Below, in pieces: positions 10,866 to 23,122 of a stretch of DNA of 64,000 nt. The notes under the pieces were generated by a model. It searched no databases. It saw only the letters and a list, made by a program, of their open reading frames with translations, and was not told the DNA's origin. Position numbers and translations under genes: made by a program. The DNA lies in NCBI GenBank assembly GCA_022813625.1, contig JAKLMB010000007.1, positions 930,001 through 994,000 of the forward strand, written 5' to 3'. How positions within the stretch are numbered: position 1 is the first letter of the stretch; each line of letters starts with the position of its first letter. The DNA comes from Aaosphaeria pasadenensis. Lineage: Eukaryota; Ascomycota; Dothideomycetes; Pleosporales.

Positions 10866-11602
10866 ATGTCTCCTTCCTACCGTCATATCCTACCCGCCCT
10901 CGCGGCTCTATCAATGACCTCCGTCGAAGCTGCCATGGGCCCAGCCTTCAGCACGGGACCTGTTGGCTCAGGTTCCTGGATTCGCGAGGCGACCTCTACA
11001 CTCGTTCTCCCCGCTGTACCAAACGGAGGTTCTGGAAACGGAATCACATCTCTGTGGGTGGGAATGGGAACATCGAATGGCGACTTGATCCAGTCCATCG
11101 CCGACAACTGGCAATCGACCAAGTGGGACATCTTCGCGTACACCCTCGTCAAGACTGGTGGTAAGTACTCGAGACGTACGCAGAAACGATGAAAGAACTG
11201 GTTTTAATGCTTTCTGTAGATAACTCACAAATGCCGGTCCAAACCCCCGGCACTCCCGCCGTAGCAGGCAACAAGATCACGATGCACTACAAGTTCGACG
11301 ATGCCAGTGGCAACTACACACAGCTCGTCTCGATCAACGGGAAACAGGTCGCGGAGCTGTCCACGTCGTCCGGCCATGCAGAGGGCTGGGGCAGCGCGGT
11401 CGAGTGCGCAGAGAACAATTGCGGCACGGTTGGTGCTCACTCGTGGATTGATACCAAGATCATCTTGAATTCCGCGGACCCGAACTATTACAGGACTAAT
11501 GGGAAGGGTCAGGGCGTTACTGGGGATATGAGCACGAGCGATGGGGGGAAGACGTGGACTGTTACGACTATTAACATTCCGAGCTTTACGTTTGGTCAGT
11601 GA
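10866..11602 (+). CDS. Small secreted protein, concanavalin A-like jelly-roll family
   Basis: Exon 1 (10866-11160) and exon 2 (11220-11602) join across a 59-nt intron to give 225 residues. An N-terminal signal peptide ends near residue 22 (VEAA). The mature part is rich in Gly, Ser, Thr and Trp with beta-strand pattern (SLWVGMGTSNGDLIQSIADN). A Cys pair in VECAENNCGT could form a disulphide. This resembles secreted fungal proteins annotated as concanavalin A-like lectin/glucanase, related in fold to G1 peptidases, but I cannot assign the catalytic Gln/Glu pair of G1 peptidases with confidence. It may be a carbohydrate-binding or effector-like protein. Confidence 0.75.
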
Positions 11603-12243
11603 TTATGTTGTGTTGCTGATTTCGGCCGCATCACAGCTTTGTAGCAGCACGGAACTACTTTCTTTGTAAATATTTGAAATTGGTAGTAGCGATGCATATA
11701 CTACTGTACATGAGAATTTAAGTTATATATCCTTGTGGTACATATTGAAATAATTTGAGTGCGTGAGATTGGGATGCTTGAGATGTACGGTAGCATGAAG
11801 GCAAGCTAGAGTGGTGAGCAGGGTTTACTTAAGCTGTCAAGCATAACTACATGCAATATATCCAGATATGCTAATTCAAGCAAGGCCCTTTCAGAATCTA
11901 GGTAGCTTTGCAGCTCCACAATTTAAGATGCTGACGGCAGAGGTGCCGATGTTTATATAAACCTGGATGCCCTGCAATTGTATGTGGCGTAGATGGAAGG
12001 ACGACCGACGTCTGTCTCAGACTCTAAACTTATAGAGAGACACCAACTAGATGTTCGCAAATCAGAACGTCACCATGATTTGGGGATTCGCATTGGTAAA
12101 ATTGAAGATTATCATATTTTTTTAATATATTATGTTATATTCATTAGGGTATCATGGCGCTATGCAAGATTTGGTTTCGACCTCTGTCGAAACATGATAT
12201 GTGTGTAAAAATGGAACAAGCAAACGAAAATGGAACCACCACT
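11603..12243. other. Intergenic between convergent genes
   Basis: AT-rich 3' flanks of the secreted protein gene (+) and the GT90 gene (-). No gene seen. Confidence 0.45.
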
Positions 12244-13678
12244 CTAAGGAATGATGGAAGGATCGTGTGGCCAATTTGCCGCAAAGGCAGTCCAGGGCGT
12301 TCCTCTTATGACCTTCTTGCCATCTAGGCCTATTTGATACAGGGGAGGCTCAACCTCTTGGACAGAATACCAGGTCCAGAATAGTCGTCGCCAGTAGCAT
12401 GTGACGGCCGCGGGTGTGAGATATCGTCGGGCAAACGTTTCGTAACTATTTCGTGCAATCTCTTCGGCTTCGTTGTCGTGCTGTTTGAAATACTCCATTG
12501 CGGCCTCCAAGTTCCCAAAGTTCTCCGATGCTTCGATGAAGTTGGTTTCCGGTCCGGATAGTTGCATGAGATGGGTGTGGAATTCCTGCCACTCGAGCGG
12601 ATGCGTAATAAGTGCAGATCGGCAGAGTTGAAGGTATTTAAGGCGGCCGGAATATGAAGTTCCTTCGGTCTGAACTGTGTATTTGTATCTGTTCCGATAA
12701 TGTTAGATTCATTGGGTTTCAGCAGAACGGATGTTGTTGACCAAACTTACCCGCAGAAATCCCTCAGGTTCATCACATCCTTGGTGTTCTTGTCTTTGGG
12801 ATTGTTGATAACGACCGGCTTGATGTCACTCCAGTCTTTTCCTGCACTGACACTGACGAGCTCCTCCCTCAACTTCGCCATCTTGATCTTGCCCCTCCAT
12901 ACGACTCTTGGGTCTTTGTCTGCCCACGTCCTTCCCTGCTCGACGTCGTTGATTTCCTTCCTGATGCTGTTCCAGCTTGGTGCGTGGGTGTAGTTCCAGC
13001 TCCAGTAGGCGTAGTTGGGCATGAGCCAGATGTCGGTGTAGTTGGCGTGATCTTGGCGGGTGTAGCCCAAGAAAGATCCCTTTCTCGTGGAGCGGAGAGG
13101 AAGATCATCAAGTGACATGGAGAATTCGATGTTCGGGATGGCAGGGTCGGAATATGGGGAGGTGGCGATGGCACGGTCGATCTGGGCAAGGGTGCCGAGG
13201 ATACGCTCACGCTCATTGCCGTTTGCAACATAACATCGTTCTGGAAGGCCGGAGTCGATGACAAAAAGCTGGAGATAAATGTCAGTATGTGGAAAATCAA
13301 GTAGAAGGAATCCGCGATTTTCATGTTGCGGGGACTACTCACCTCGCCTTCAAAGATCATGAGCCGAAGCATGCAGCGTCCCTCCTCGATCTCGATCTCG
13401 TGTCGCTGGATCTTCTTTCCATTCCTCCGCTTTGCAGCTTGTTCCAAGCTGTAATATAATTTGGGGAAAGCAATATCGCATTGCTCGTTGCTGAAGGAGT
13501 GCACATTTGCATCCTTGTCAGCGTTGAATTGCCATGAATCAGGACCATGGTGAGGGAAATGTGGATGTGAAGATTGCTTCCATAACGCCCACAATTGCAA
13601 GCCGATTATAAAGGAAGCAATGTAAAAGATCAGTTGACAGACCGAAATCCGCATCCCCTTGAACATCATGACCGACAT
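12244..13678 (-). CDS. GT90 family glycosyltransferase (CAP10-like)
   Basis: Three exons (13678-13343, 13268-12751, 12688-12244) give 432 residues. A single hydrophobic segment near residues 9-31 makes it a type II Golgi membrane protein. The rest has the features of the CAP10/KDELC/POGLUT fold: a FSMSLDDLP-type segment, WSWNYTHAPSW, VVWRGKIKMAKLRE (the sugar-nucleotide-binding Arg region), then GYKYTVQTEGTSYSGRLKY and the LITHPLEWQEF end. Family members transfer xylose, glucose or similar sugars to glycans or glycolipids; the donor sugar is not readable here. Introns are 74 and 62 nt with good GT/AG ends. An upstream in-frame extension lacks an ATG, so the start is one of four Met codons at 13678-13654. 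Confidence 0.85.
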
Positions 13679-16600
13679 TATGTTGATTAAAAGTAAGCGA
13701 TAGACTTGGGTGAGAGGCGCACCGAAAGAGAAGAAAAGCAACTATAGCATCCAAAGCCTCAGGCAAGGAGGAGGAGGAGGCAATGAAGCATAGAGGAACA
13801 CGACTTGGGGAAGAAAATGGGATGCAGGAGGATAAGAATGTCAAGAGACGGATGCGAAGACCCTTGGGGTCGGGCCAGGGCGAGCTTCGACATAAAGTAA
13901 GCCTTTCCCAGCGCCTGGGATGGCTCAGAGTGACCTCCCTGAACGGTAGATGCTTGACGAAACTATTCCGTCTCTGGCGATTGCCCCTGGTGAATTGCAG
14001 CTCGCGCGAGGCCAAAGTCGACTGGCCAAGAGTACGCCCATGTGCCTTATCTGCAGCTGGAGTAGCTGTAATCGACACTTGTCTGCCGATTGCTCCGTGG
14101 GCCACAAGGGGAACCGAGCCAAATCCGTTAGTAGTGTTGGATGGCACTGCGCAGCCGATGGCCTAGGAGCACTGAGTCCATCCTTTAGAGGCAGCTAGAC
14201 GCGCTGACTGAGCTTGCATTGCTATGGCAGGATTTTGCTCATGCTAGGTTTTAGGACGCCTCGGCTGATGGTGCCTCCCACACACCCCCTTGTCTTCCTA
14301 CTACAAATCGTAAAACACAATAGGCCCTTTCGAGCTGGGGGGATGAGAGGGGTACTCGATACGCTGTAACCGACAATATTCGATTGATAAGGTGACGCCC
14401 CCTCCCCCACGATGTTCACCCTTCTGCTGCATCTGCCTTTGATCTGATGGAGGGCTGAAAGGGACAACTGCAGGTGGCACGGGTGAATCGAGAGCGAGAG
14501 GAGGACAATCAAGCAACCGCCATGCAATTTCAGAGATGCAGATCGGCTTAGCGCAGGAGCTTGATTAGCTTGACCCTTGACATTCGGCCCTTTAGGGGAG
14601 GGTTTGTGGCTGTCGCGTTGGGTGTTCGTTATTTGTTTTTGCAGGAGTGAAGACGGTCCGAGGAGGGGCTATCTCGCAATCATGGGCATAAAGTGTAGAG
14701 ATCTGACGTTGATCAGCATGGGCGTGCCCTCTAAGGAATGTTTCATGTCTCATCATCATGAATGGAGTAGGGGAGTTCGGGGAGACCTGGGGCCTGGGGG
14801 TATATTGGATACGCTAATATTTTATCATACGATAAGAAGTGAGGAATCTCTCGGACTCTTTCCTCCATGTACTGTGTTTGTGTTAGTAGCAGTACACACA
14901 GTAATATGGCGTGTATTGTAACATGGTTAAGGGGTCTGGATCGGCTCAGGGGTACCTCACTCACTCACAACTTCATGCGGAAGTGGGATTGTGGGATTGC
15001 GCGCCGAAAGCCCACGATCACGAGTGCTACGCTTCATGATACGAGGCGCAAGATACAACACTGAAGGCGCACCTGAAAATACTGCATTAACCATTAATTA
15101 ATTGATTGTTACCTCGTACGTTGATCGATTTGGGGGATTAGACGACTGCATCCTAGCTTCACCCTATCAAAATGCATCCATGTCTCTCAGCAGTGGGGTT
15201 GCGCCGTTCACTGGATGCCCTAGCACCCGCGCCTCCATTTTCTTATTCGCTGGCCTTCAACAAAATTTCTACATTTAACTGCCCTTGTTTGCTGGTATCG
15301 CTTTACGCGATAAATTGTTGACTCGCGCGCTCAAATACTTGGTACACTGTACACTAGATTAGGAACTGAGTTTCTCGCCTTGCCGGATAGCGCTGGTTCT
15401 GGATTTTGGGGTTGGAACTTGGGGGCGGATAGTCTGGACTCAACTCTATAATACTTCAAAGGTGCGATATATTAACGGCGACTGCCAAAAAAAAAAAAAT
15501 CAAAGGCACGAACGGCTCGGTCTGCTAATTAGAATGAATCCAAGTAGATGCTGTTATCATATTCTCCGCAAAAATGACATAGTACTTCAATTTGAGACTG
15601 ATGGACTGACGGACGCGCAATGAGGAAGAAGATCTTATCGATTTTGGGTATTGCAGATGTGGAGAACATGGAAATTTCAACATGCAAGAAAAAAGACTTT
15701 TCACATTACGATGTAGGTAATTACCGCTCCAATTAGCATGACAGCTGATGTGATCAAAAGTTCTCAGAGGTAGATCATCAACTGAATTTCCGATGAAGCA
15801 CGTGCTGATACCAACATTAATTACTATGAACAATCACTATGAATCTAGGTAGTTGTCTGTAACAACACACGTCCAGATACGACACAAACTTCAGGACCGA
15901 GGCAGACAGGTATCGGATCGCTGAGGGTCGGTTCCAAAATTGGAAATCGATGCACTTTGTAGACTTTGAACGCCAATCGGACTGTGTCTTGTACGACATA
16001 GGCAGTGCCCCTTTTTACACCCGCCGTGGGGTAGAATAATAAACGCCCGAGACTGTATCGATACCCGGTCAATCGCCACACACCAACACCAACACTTCCA
16101 AGTTCCCTCACGTCCGTTGACCCGCACCTCGTTCCGCACGTTAGAGACTTGCAAGTCCCTAATGTAATCTATCTATACGAGCATGCTCCTGATTTCTGTA
16201 GCAGGCCAAAACAGTGATTCATAGGGTTAATCCATCTCTACTGGATGAACCAACAATAAGCGCTCTGGCCTTCCAAATATGTCGTGCCCAAGCTTCGTCA
16301 AGGCCCTGGGAACCCTATGAGCTTCTTTGGGATTAACCTTCTAGAGCCACAGCTTGTCGGACATCCTTGGCTGTCAATAAGTTGATAGCCCTACTCAGCG
16401 AGCTGTGTAGCGAAGAACACCCTGCCCCGAAGTTAATCATAGGTCACCTCGACCTAGTTCATTTCCACTCAAGCTTTTCGATATATTAACCTCAAGACGC
16501 CCTAGCGCAGGGCCTTTGAGCTTCGCTTCTTGCACGGCTGGGGTACCTGTAGCTTTTGGATGTGTTCTAGACCTCGATGCATAGACTTGTAAGGAGAAAC

Positions 16601-16816
16601 TACAAACCTCTTAACGATGTTTAGACATCCCACTTTTAAACAGTGCTTCTCTCAGCTGTGCAGTAGTGTGAGCTAAGGATGATTTCTCTCTTCTGTTCTA
16701 GCTCAACCATACAGAGCATGCTTGTGACTATATCAGCTACATGAATACCATCGTGGCTTAAACTCTTTCACGTATTTCCTATCCTGGCCTTGGGTAACTT
16801 AACTCCCCTCCTCGTT
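13679..16816. other. Gene-poor stretch (3.1 kb)
   Basis: Scattered open frames of up to 202 codons on both strands overlap one another and show no domain. A short poly-A run sits at 15488-15499. No repeat, RNA gene or transposon remnant was recognised. It contains the GT90 promoter at its left end and the DHA2 transporter 3' flank at its right end. Confidence 0.45.
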
Positions 16817-18634
16817 CTATTCATTGCTGAGGCCTGTTCTGTACTCCACATGTTCTCTACTCAACACCTGTCTCGAAACAAACGCACTTGCAACCACCGC
16901 GCAGACAGACGTGCAAGTGCACAGAATCCAGATGTATCTCAGAGAATCCGCAAACGCCTCTTGAACAGCATGCCGGAGGCCGAGGTCCTCCACCGCACCG
17001 ATGAGCTCCACGTTCGCTGCTGCCGCCGCTCCCGCAAAGCTCTCCGCCAAGTCTCGAGGCAAGCCCTGTGCTATCAGTTCCGAATTGTGCGAATTCATCC
17101 CGCTCGCGAAGATCACGTGGCCTGCCACTATCGCAATACTGATGGATAGAATGCGGACCAAGCCCAGTGTCGCCGTGGCAGACGCCGTCTTGTGCGGCGG
17201 CACGAGTGCCTGAAGAGCTATCAGAGGTGGCTGGAACAGTAGACCCGCGCCCGTCGAGGCCACAACTTGGAACGCTATGATTGGACCTAAGGCGGTCGAG
17301 ACGTCCAGGTTGATGTAGAGGCCGTTGCCCAGGGCCAGTAGAGCCACGCCCACCCAGATGAGCTCGAGGTATCGGCCTGATCTGTGGACGATGATGCCAG
17401 CAGCTACGCCGACCAGAGACTGGGTCAGGGTGATCGGTAGGATTCGGATTCCAGAGCTGAGTGGTGTTGCGCTCTTCACGGCTTGGAAGAATAGTGGGAG
17501 GTAGAACTCAATGGAGAAGACGGCCTGAAGGGAGTGCGTAAGTATCGAAGACCATTTCGACATTCTAGTGGAGAGTATAAATACTCTTCGATGCTTACCC
17601 AATCGTGTGTGAATCCGATCACCATAGTGCCAACATTCGACATGTTCCCAAAGAGCTCCATTGGTATAATAGGAGAGCGTGCTTTCTTCTCGAAAAACAC
17701 AAAGACGGTCGCCATAGCCACACCAGTCACCAAGAGACATATGACCAACGGTGAACTCCACGCTGCATTGTTCCGTCCAAAGTTCAAGCCCAGTAGAAAG
17801 GTCACCATGCACGCCAGCAGCGAGAAGATACCGAACCAGTCGATAGCCTGCAGGCCAGGTATGATGCCAGTTTTAGGATCATGAACATCCAAGAATATCC
17901 ATAGTACGACGAACACGACAAAGGCGATGGGAAGGTTGATCCAGAAGATCCATCGCCAGGTCACATACTGGGCGAATATACCCCCAACAAGTGGACCAAG
18001 CCCGCCTGCAGTGGCCCACATTAATTGCAGCAGTCCTAGGTAGAACGTCCGCGCCCGCATGCTGAATATGTCAGATATCGTCGCGTAGACGATCTGCAGT
18101 AGACCGCCACCAGCAACACCTTGGAGGGCACGACCAATTATCAGCATCTGCATCGTTATCGCTGTGGCACAAATGATCGAGAACACAAAGTACAGCGCAA
18201 CTGCCGTGAGGAGGATGAGCTTTCGTCCCCAGATGTCCGATAATTTTGACCAAATCGGTGCGGCGGCGGCGTTAGCAAGGAAATACGCTGCACTGATCCA
18301 GGCATACCCTGATGCAGAATTCAATTCTCGGGTTATTGTTGGAATCGCGGTGGCGACGCTTGTTTGATTGAGGGCAGCAAGGAAGACAGTGGCCTATATT
18401 GGCTCAGTATAATTTCCAATCTTCCGTAAGTGTCCCAATTGTATATGTCTGGGTGCTTACACAAAGGCCGGTCATAATGGCAAATGTCCGAAGCTGAGTG
18501 CGTGAATTCCCAGAGTCGGGTTCTTCTATCGACAGTTGATTGAATTGAGTGTCCTTTTTTGAAGTTGCAGCGTCGTCTACCGTGGCTCTGCGGCCTGGGG
18601 TGATTTCCATGCGCTCATGATCTAGAGAATCCAT
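16817..18634 (-). CDS. MFS drug:H+ antiporter, DHA2 family (14 TM)
   Basis: Exons 18634-18461, 18393-17599 and 17524-16817 join in frame to 558 residues. After a polar N-terminus of about 45 residues, TM1 carries the DHA2 signature (LNQTSVATAIPTI). SKLSDIWGRK is the loop 2-3 motif A and GRALQGVAGGGLLQ is in TM4. The WRWIFWINLPIAFV segment is typical of the subfamily. About 14 hydrophobic segments can be counted. These plasma-membrane proteins export drugs, toxins or metabolites with protons; no biosynthetic genes adjoin it, so substrate is unknown. Introns are 67 and 74 nt. Tandem with the BLI-3-like gene upstream. Confidence 0.92.
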
Positions 18635-19255
18635 GTTTAATTTGGTACTTCTGGACGCAGACTGAGGAGGAGAATAAGCAAATATACCATGTAGAAGGAG
18701 GATACAACTGGTATGTTCGGTGCTGGAACTTCATGAGTTATAAGAATTGAAGCATCAAACACGGTGGGTGCCCATGCAGGGCTGACTCATGATTGAGCTG
18801 TGGATCTACTTGGGAATGCACAGAACGAGAAACAAAATGCAGTTTAGGTTTTGTTGTAAAGTTGACCTGCCAGAAGCGGTAAGCTATCCGCAAGGTTAGC
18901 ACCAAGAAACCATTGGAAACCAAGTTAGATCCTACCATCGAGGCCTCACCCACTACATATCTTGACTTTTGATTAATGGTATAGAGGCGGGTATGTTTCC
19001 TTATATCATACTTGGGCTGGATGTTTTGACGGTCTCATTAGTATCTCAAAGACGTAAGATGGAAAACCAAAGGCTGGAAGATTGTGCAGCGTTGGTTCCA
19101 TATTACACCTTAGCATTTCGAGTCAATATAACCCTTCCGAGAAGAACGATCATTTCCTTCAAATAATGTATAAATCGAATGATTGATTGATAGAACAGTT
19201 CCTGACGTTGCTTAGAAAAGTTGAGCACTCAACGCAGAGCGTATAATCTCGGCAT
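18635..19255. other. Intergenic, transporter promoter
   Basis: Separates the DHA2 gene from the BLI-3-like gene, both on the minus strand. No gene seen. Confidence 0.45.
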
Positions 19256-20069
19256 TCAACCTTGCTTCCGTGCCTGCTCAATCTCGGCCTCTTTCAATTC
19301 CCTTAGCACTCCGGTGTTGGCAACAGTGCCAGTGAGCGCAGCACCAGCAACCTCCTTGACGAACCCTAAGGTGCCAACTTCATGTAACCAATAGGCAATG
19401 TACTTCGCTTTAACTTCAATGAGGGCCATCCTTGGATCCTCCGGCCCTCCAGTGTGAACTCCATCCCCCAAATCGCCAAACCAGGCCTTGGCGCCATTGC
19501 TCCAGACATCTTTGATGCGAGGATCATCGTTTGATACTGTCGTCGCAGTGCCGGAGATGGAAGCCCAGTCCTGAGTCTTGGAATCCTGGAAGGTGAGTTG
19601 TACCTCTTTATTAGAAGAGAGATCCGAGAACTTTTGCGAATGTTTATTTGCGAGGAATAGGAAGTCAGGTCCTGTTCGTTTGGCAATTGCCATTGAGCGT
19701 CCAACGGGGCCTAACAGTATTATACTCAGCAATTTTGAGATTGAACACACTATGCAGATGAAAAAGAAAGAGCAACCTACCGACTCCGTTGCGGTATGTA
19801 TTTAGAAGACCAACTTTTTTGCCATCAACGAGTTTGAAGAACTCTTTGATTTGCTCATCGGTAGGAGTTTTGGAATCGTATTGTTTTGAAACCGAAGGAT
19901 CAGTCTGGGAGTTGATTTCATCCTTGGTGAGTTGTTTGGGCATTTTGATTGTAGCGGAAATAGAAAAGTATCGATTGTAATTCAAAGCAAATGATCTTAG
20001 GGCAAAGTGTTTGTATGGATTTGAAGCACAATTGATACGAAACAATGTTGAGATAGACATGATGCTCAT
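19256..20069 (-). CDS. bli-3: BLI-3-like FMN-binding split-barrel protein
   Basis: Exon 1 (20069-19781) and exon 2 (19710-19256) join across a 70-nt intron. From the first ATG the product has 247 residues; from the Met at 19943 it has 205. The core (VGLLNTYRNGVG, GRSMAIAKRTGPDFLFLAN, LSSNKEVQLTFQDSKTQDW, AWFGDLGDGVHTGGPEDPR) is the pyridoxamine-phosphate-oxidase-like barrel of the blue-light-inducible BLI-3 family, which binds flavin and is linked to stress or light responses. The extra 42 N-terminal residues lack any Asp or Glu and look like a mitochondrial presequence. However, a TATA-like element lies only about 21-28 nt before the first ATG, which favours the shorter form. Confidence 0.88.
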
Positions 20070-20089
20070 ATTGTTCAGACTTCTATCCC

Positions 20090-20097
20090 TATAAATA
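20090..20097 (-). promoter_or_regulatory. TATA-box-like TATTTATA
   Basis: On the minus strand this reads TATTTATA, 21-28 nt upstream of the ATG at 20069. A start site about 30 nt downstream would fall at or after that ATG, which bears on start choice for the BLI-3-like gene. Confidence 0.35.
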
Positions 20098-21284
20098 CAA
20101 CAACAGACGGAGCCCGACCATGCCGGAGAGCGAGGTGGATTCGATGTGGTGACGTGAACATGAAAGCATCGATACTACTTATCTTTGAGTGAGACAACGC
20201 CATTCTGCGTGATGGTGGATATGAAGAACATATGTGCGCGTCATGCCAAGAGAGTCGTCATCGATATTGTACGAGAGGCCGCAAAAAGACGTAAAGGAAG
20301 GGGTTGAAGGTTGATCGCGCCAGCTGTGGCTGTAGTTATTTAATTCTCATGAATAAAGACATGGAATGAAGAGGTGTATCCCGAGGCTGGAGCGTCTTTT
20401 GACATTGAAAGGCTTGCTTTAGATGTGCGCGCTATTACTTACACAGAGTGTGGTTCCACAGTTCTTGTGGGGTTGCGGCATGTTTGTTTGGTGGCGTCTG
20501 TGGAGCCGATTTTAATATACCTATTTCGGACTTACAACTTGCACCACAGCCTCTCTCTCATGTTTTCGATATTCAACCCAATTGCGAATCTCATTCCTAA
20601 CATGCTTATCAATAGTACATCTTTCACAGCACAGCAACAACATACGATCTCTCCTTCCTTTCCTTCCTTCGGCGGAAAATTATACCCACCTCGCTCCTAA
20701 GTTGCCCCGAGAGTAATAATATACAAATCAGCCAAGGTCTTCAGCCTTCCATAATTCACACCAAATCAATGGATCACATAGATACGCATGAGGCCTCTCC
20801 CAGCTCCCAATTAATCTAATCTCAGCCCTACTTTTATCGAACGTTGCCTAGCAGGGCGTACGAAGCGAGTAATTCACTGGTGGAAAGATTAGTCCTCCCA
20901 CGGCCAAGGCCCCAAGATGTTAGTCGAAACATGTGTACAACGGGGTACATAAACCACGTGCCACACAATCTACACTGGCCGACGATGCTCAGTAAACAAA
21001 TAGAATATCTACATGCTTTCCTGAAGTCCTTCCGTCGTATTTCCATATGCCCCCCTGTGAAGTATATTAAATCGTGCATAAGAACAATTGTCCGTCGTAC
21101 TGACAGACTGACAGTGCAGAAGCAAAAAGACATCGCCAAGAGCAGAATCATTCCACTTAATCCTCCTATCAAAGCTTGCGGTGGGCCATGTTGTCCCTTT
21201 GGGGTACCGTCATCTCCTTTCAGGAATGCCATGTCTTTGCAGAGCGGGTCTCAAATTAGAGGCATCGTCGGGTGATGAAGAAAA

Positions 21285-21292
21285 TATATAAA
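21285..21292 (+). promoter_or_regulatory. TATA box TATATAAA
   Basis: A strong TATATAAA about 120 nt before the pectate lyase ATG, as expected for a highly inducible secreted enzyme. Confidence 0.55.
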
Positions 21293-21412
21293 CCTCGAGG
21301 ATAGTCTTCGTTTTGAAAGGACCAGTCTTTTGACCATCGCCTTCACTGACGAGCCTACTACTACTTGATACTCGCTCTATCCTCTACCTGAACTCAAAAG
21401 CACATCTTCAGT

Positions 21413-22241
21413 ATGAAGTTCGCCGCAGCTGCTAGCCTTTTGGCTCTTCTTCCTGCAGCCCTTGCCTGCAACGGATACACCGGTGGCGTTCCCAAGGCCA
21501 CTTCGACCAAGTCCAACAGTAAAGTGATTACAGTCAATGCTGGAGAGACCTTTGACGGTGGATGGGCCAGGTATGATCGTGGTTCGGGCGCTTGCAAGGA
21601 TCAATCAGAGGGAGGTAAGAACATCTTGACGGGAATTCCATTGGATTTCACTCGATCCTAATCGATTCCAGGCTCCGCCGATGCGGTTTTCTTGCTCAAG
21701 GCCGGCGCCACTCTGAAGAACGTCATCATCGGAAAGAACCAGGCCGAGGGCGTCCACTGCGACGGCCACTGCACGCTTGAGTTGGTGTGGTTCGAAGACG
21801 TCTGCGAGGATGCCATCAGCATCAAGAACGACAAGGCCGGTGCTCACTCCTGGATCATTGGCGGCGGTGCCTACCACGCCTCCGACAAGGTCGTCCAGCA
21901 CAACGGCTGCGGAACTGTCAACATCATCAACTACTACGTTGAGGACTACGGCAAGCTCTACCGCTCTTGCGGAAACGTAAGTTTGAATCCTACAGCCCGC
22001 TTCAGGTATCCGGAGATTCTGACCAACATGTCCAAAACAGTGCAGCAGCCAGTGCAAGCGCAACGTCTACATCGAGGGCGTCACCGCAAAGAACGGCGGC
22101 GAGCTCGCCGGCATCAACAGCAACTACGGCGACACCGCCACCCTTAAGAATGTCTGCGCGGACGCAAAGGTCAAGTGCCAGATGTACAATGGCTGCGCCG
22201 GCGGCTGCGAGCCCACCAAGTCTGGTGTCTGCTCTGGTTAA
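21413..22241 (+). CDS. Secreted pectate lyase, PL3 family
   Basis: Exons 21413-21614, 21672-21976 and 22041-22241 join to 235 residues. The signal peptide is MKFAAAASLLALLPAALA. The short PL3 parallel beta-helix is recognised from NVIIGKNQAEGVHCDGHC, VWFEDVCEDAISIKN (Asp/Glu residues of the calcium site), HNGCGTVNIINYYVEDYGKL and the Cys-rich C-terminal turns. It cleaves polygalacturonate by beta-elimination outside the cell, a plant cell wall degrading role. Length is usual for the family. Introns of 57 and 64 nt are canonical. Confidence 0.93.
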
Positions 22242-23122
22242 TCTATCACACCGGACAAGAAAGAGCAGAAAAGTTGAAGCATGGGAACTCATTCATCTTT
22301 CTGCGGTATCTTGCTGGGAGTTCGTTGGGGAAAAGGGGGTTTACATTCTTACCTGTGAATATTCTTACTTGACACACTACATACTTCGACTCTACCTCAT
22401 TACGAAGTTTTACTGGCCCTGCGGGCTTGTTTATGACATGACAATACAAATATGGTCTTCCCCCAGAACCTTGATCCCACGCTTTATGTTCGTAAAACAA
22501 AGACAAAGACAGTGATGAACAAGTTCAACACTGGACTTAATTGCAGTTCTGAATAAGAGAACAGAGTGGAAAATAACCTTATTCACCCATTTCCCCACCC
22601 AAATGACTTCTAAGATTTATATGTGGGTCGCAATAGTTGATAGTCCCATAACATCTAGTATTCAGTATCCACATCATTCCCAAATAAGGAAGACTTTTAT
22701 CGTCAAGGCTTACCGCCAAGATGCCATCGTGCACGTCGGTTATTTCCGGCCGCGACGGCGGGATCTATTGTTTCAGGAATTATATGACGGTCGCTGCATT
22801 AGTTGGGTGGAGGCTAAGACTGTGCCATTTGGAATGGTTGTCGGAGTCGAAGGTGTGCTCTGTTTGATTTGGCTATATTTACACGAATGGAGCATATACA
22901 GTAAACAATGTTCGCATGAACGTAGGATTTGAAAGCTAAATCAAAGTGCCAATTATTCAGTGAGATAAGTAGAACGCAAAATTCACCTCACACAGTTGCC
23001 GTGATATCGATAAATCAATACATTCATTATTTAGCAGGACATGTACGGAGGAATAATCTCAATGTACTATATATTATGTTTCTTCACGATTAACTACAAT
23101 TTACTTCCCCACTCGCTACAGC
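22242..23122. other. Intergenic between convergent genes
   Basis: The 3' flanks of the pectate lyase (+) and the Ser/Pro-rich protein (-). A 109-codon plus-strand frame at 22603-22932 shows no coding character that I trust. Confidence 0.45.

Larger units (their letters stand above)
20070..21412. other. Divergent intergenic region (1.3 kb)
   Basis: Holds the BLI-3-like promoter at the left and the pectate lyase promoter at the right. A 132-codon minus-strand frame (20834-21232) has one hydrophobic stretch but no other support, and I do not call it. Confidence 0.45.

Noticed and set aside
13539..14147. A 202-codon minus-strand frame upstream of and overlapping GT90
   Set aside because: Overlaps the GT90 start region in another frame and has no domain or splice continuation.
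20834..21232. A 132-codon minus-strand frame with a hydrophobic stretch
   Set aside because: An overlapping plus-strand frame of similar length, no domain and no promoter evidence; likely chance.
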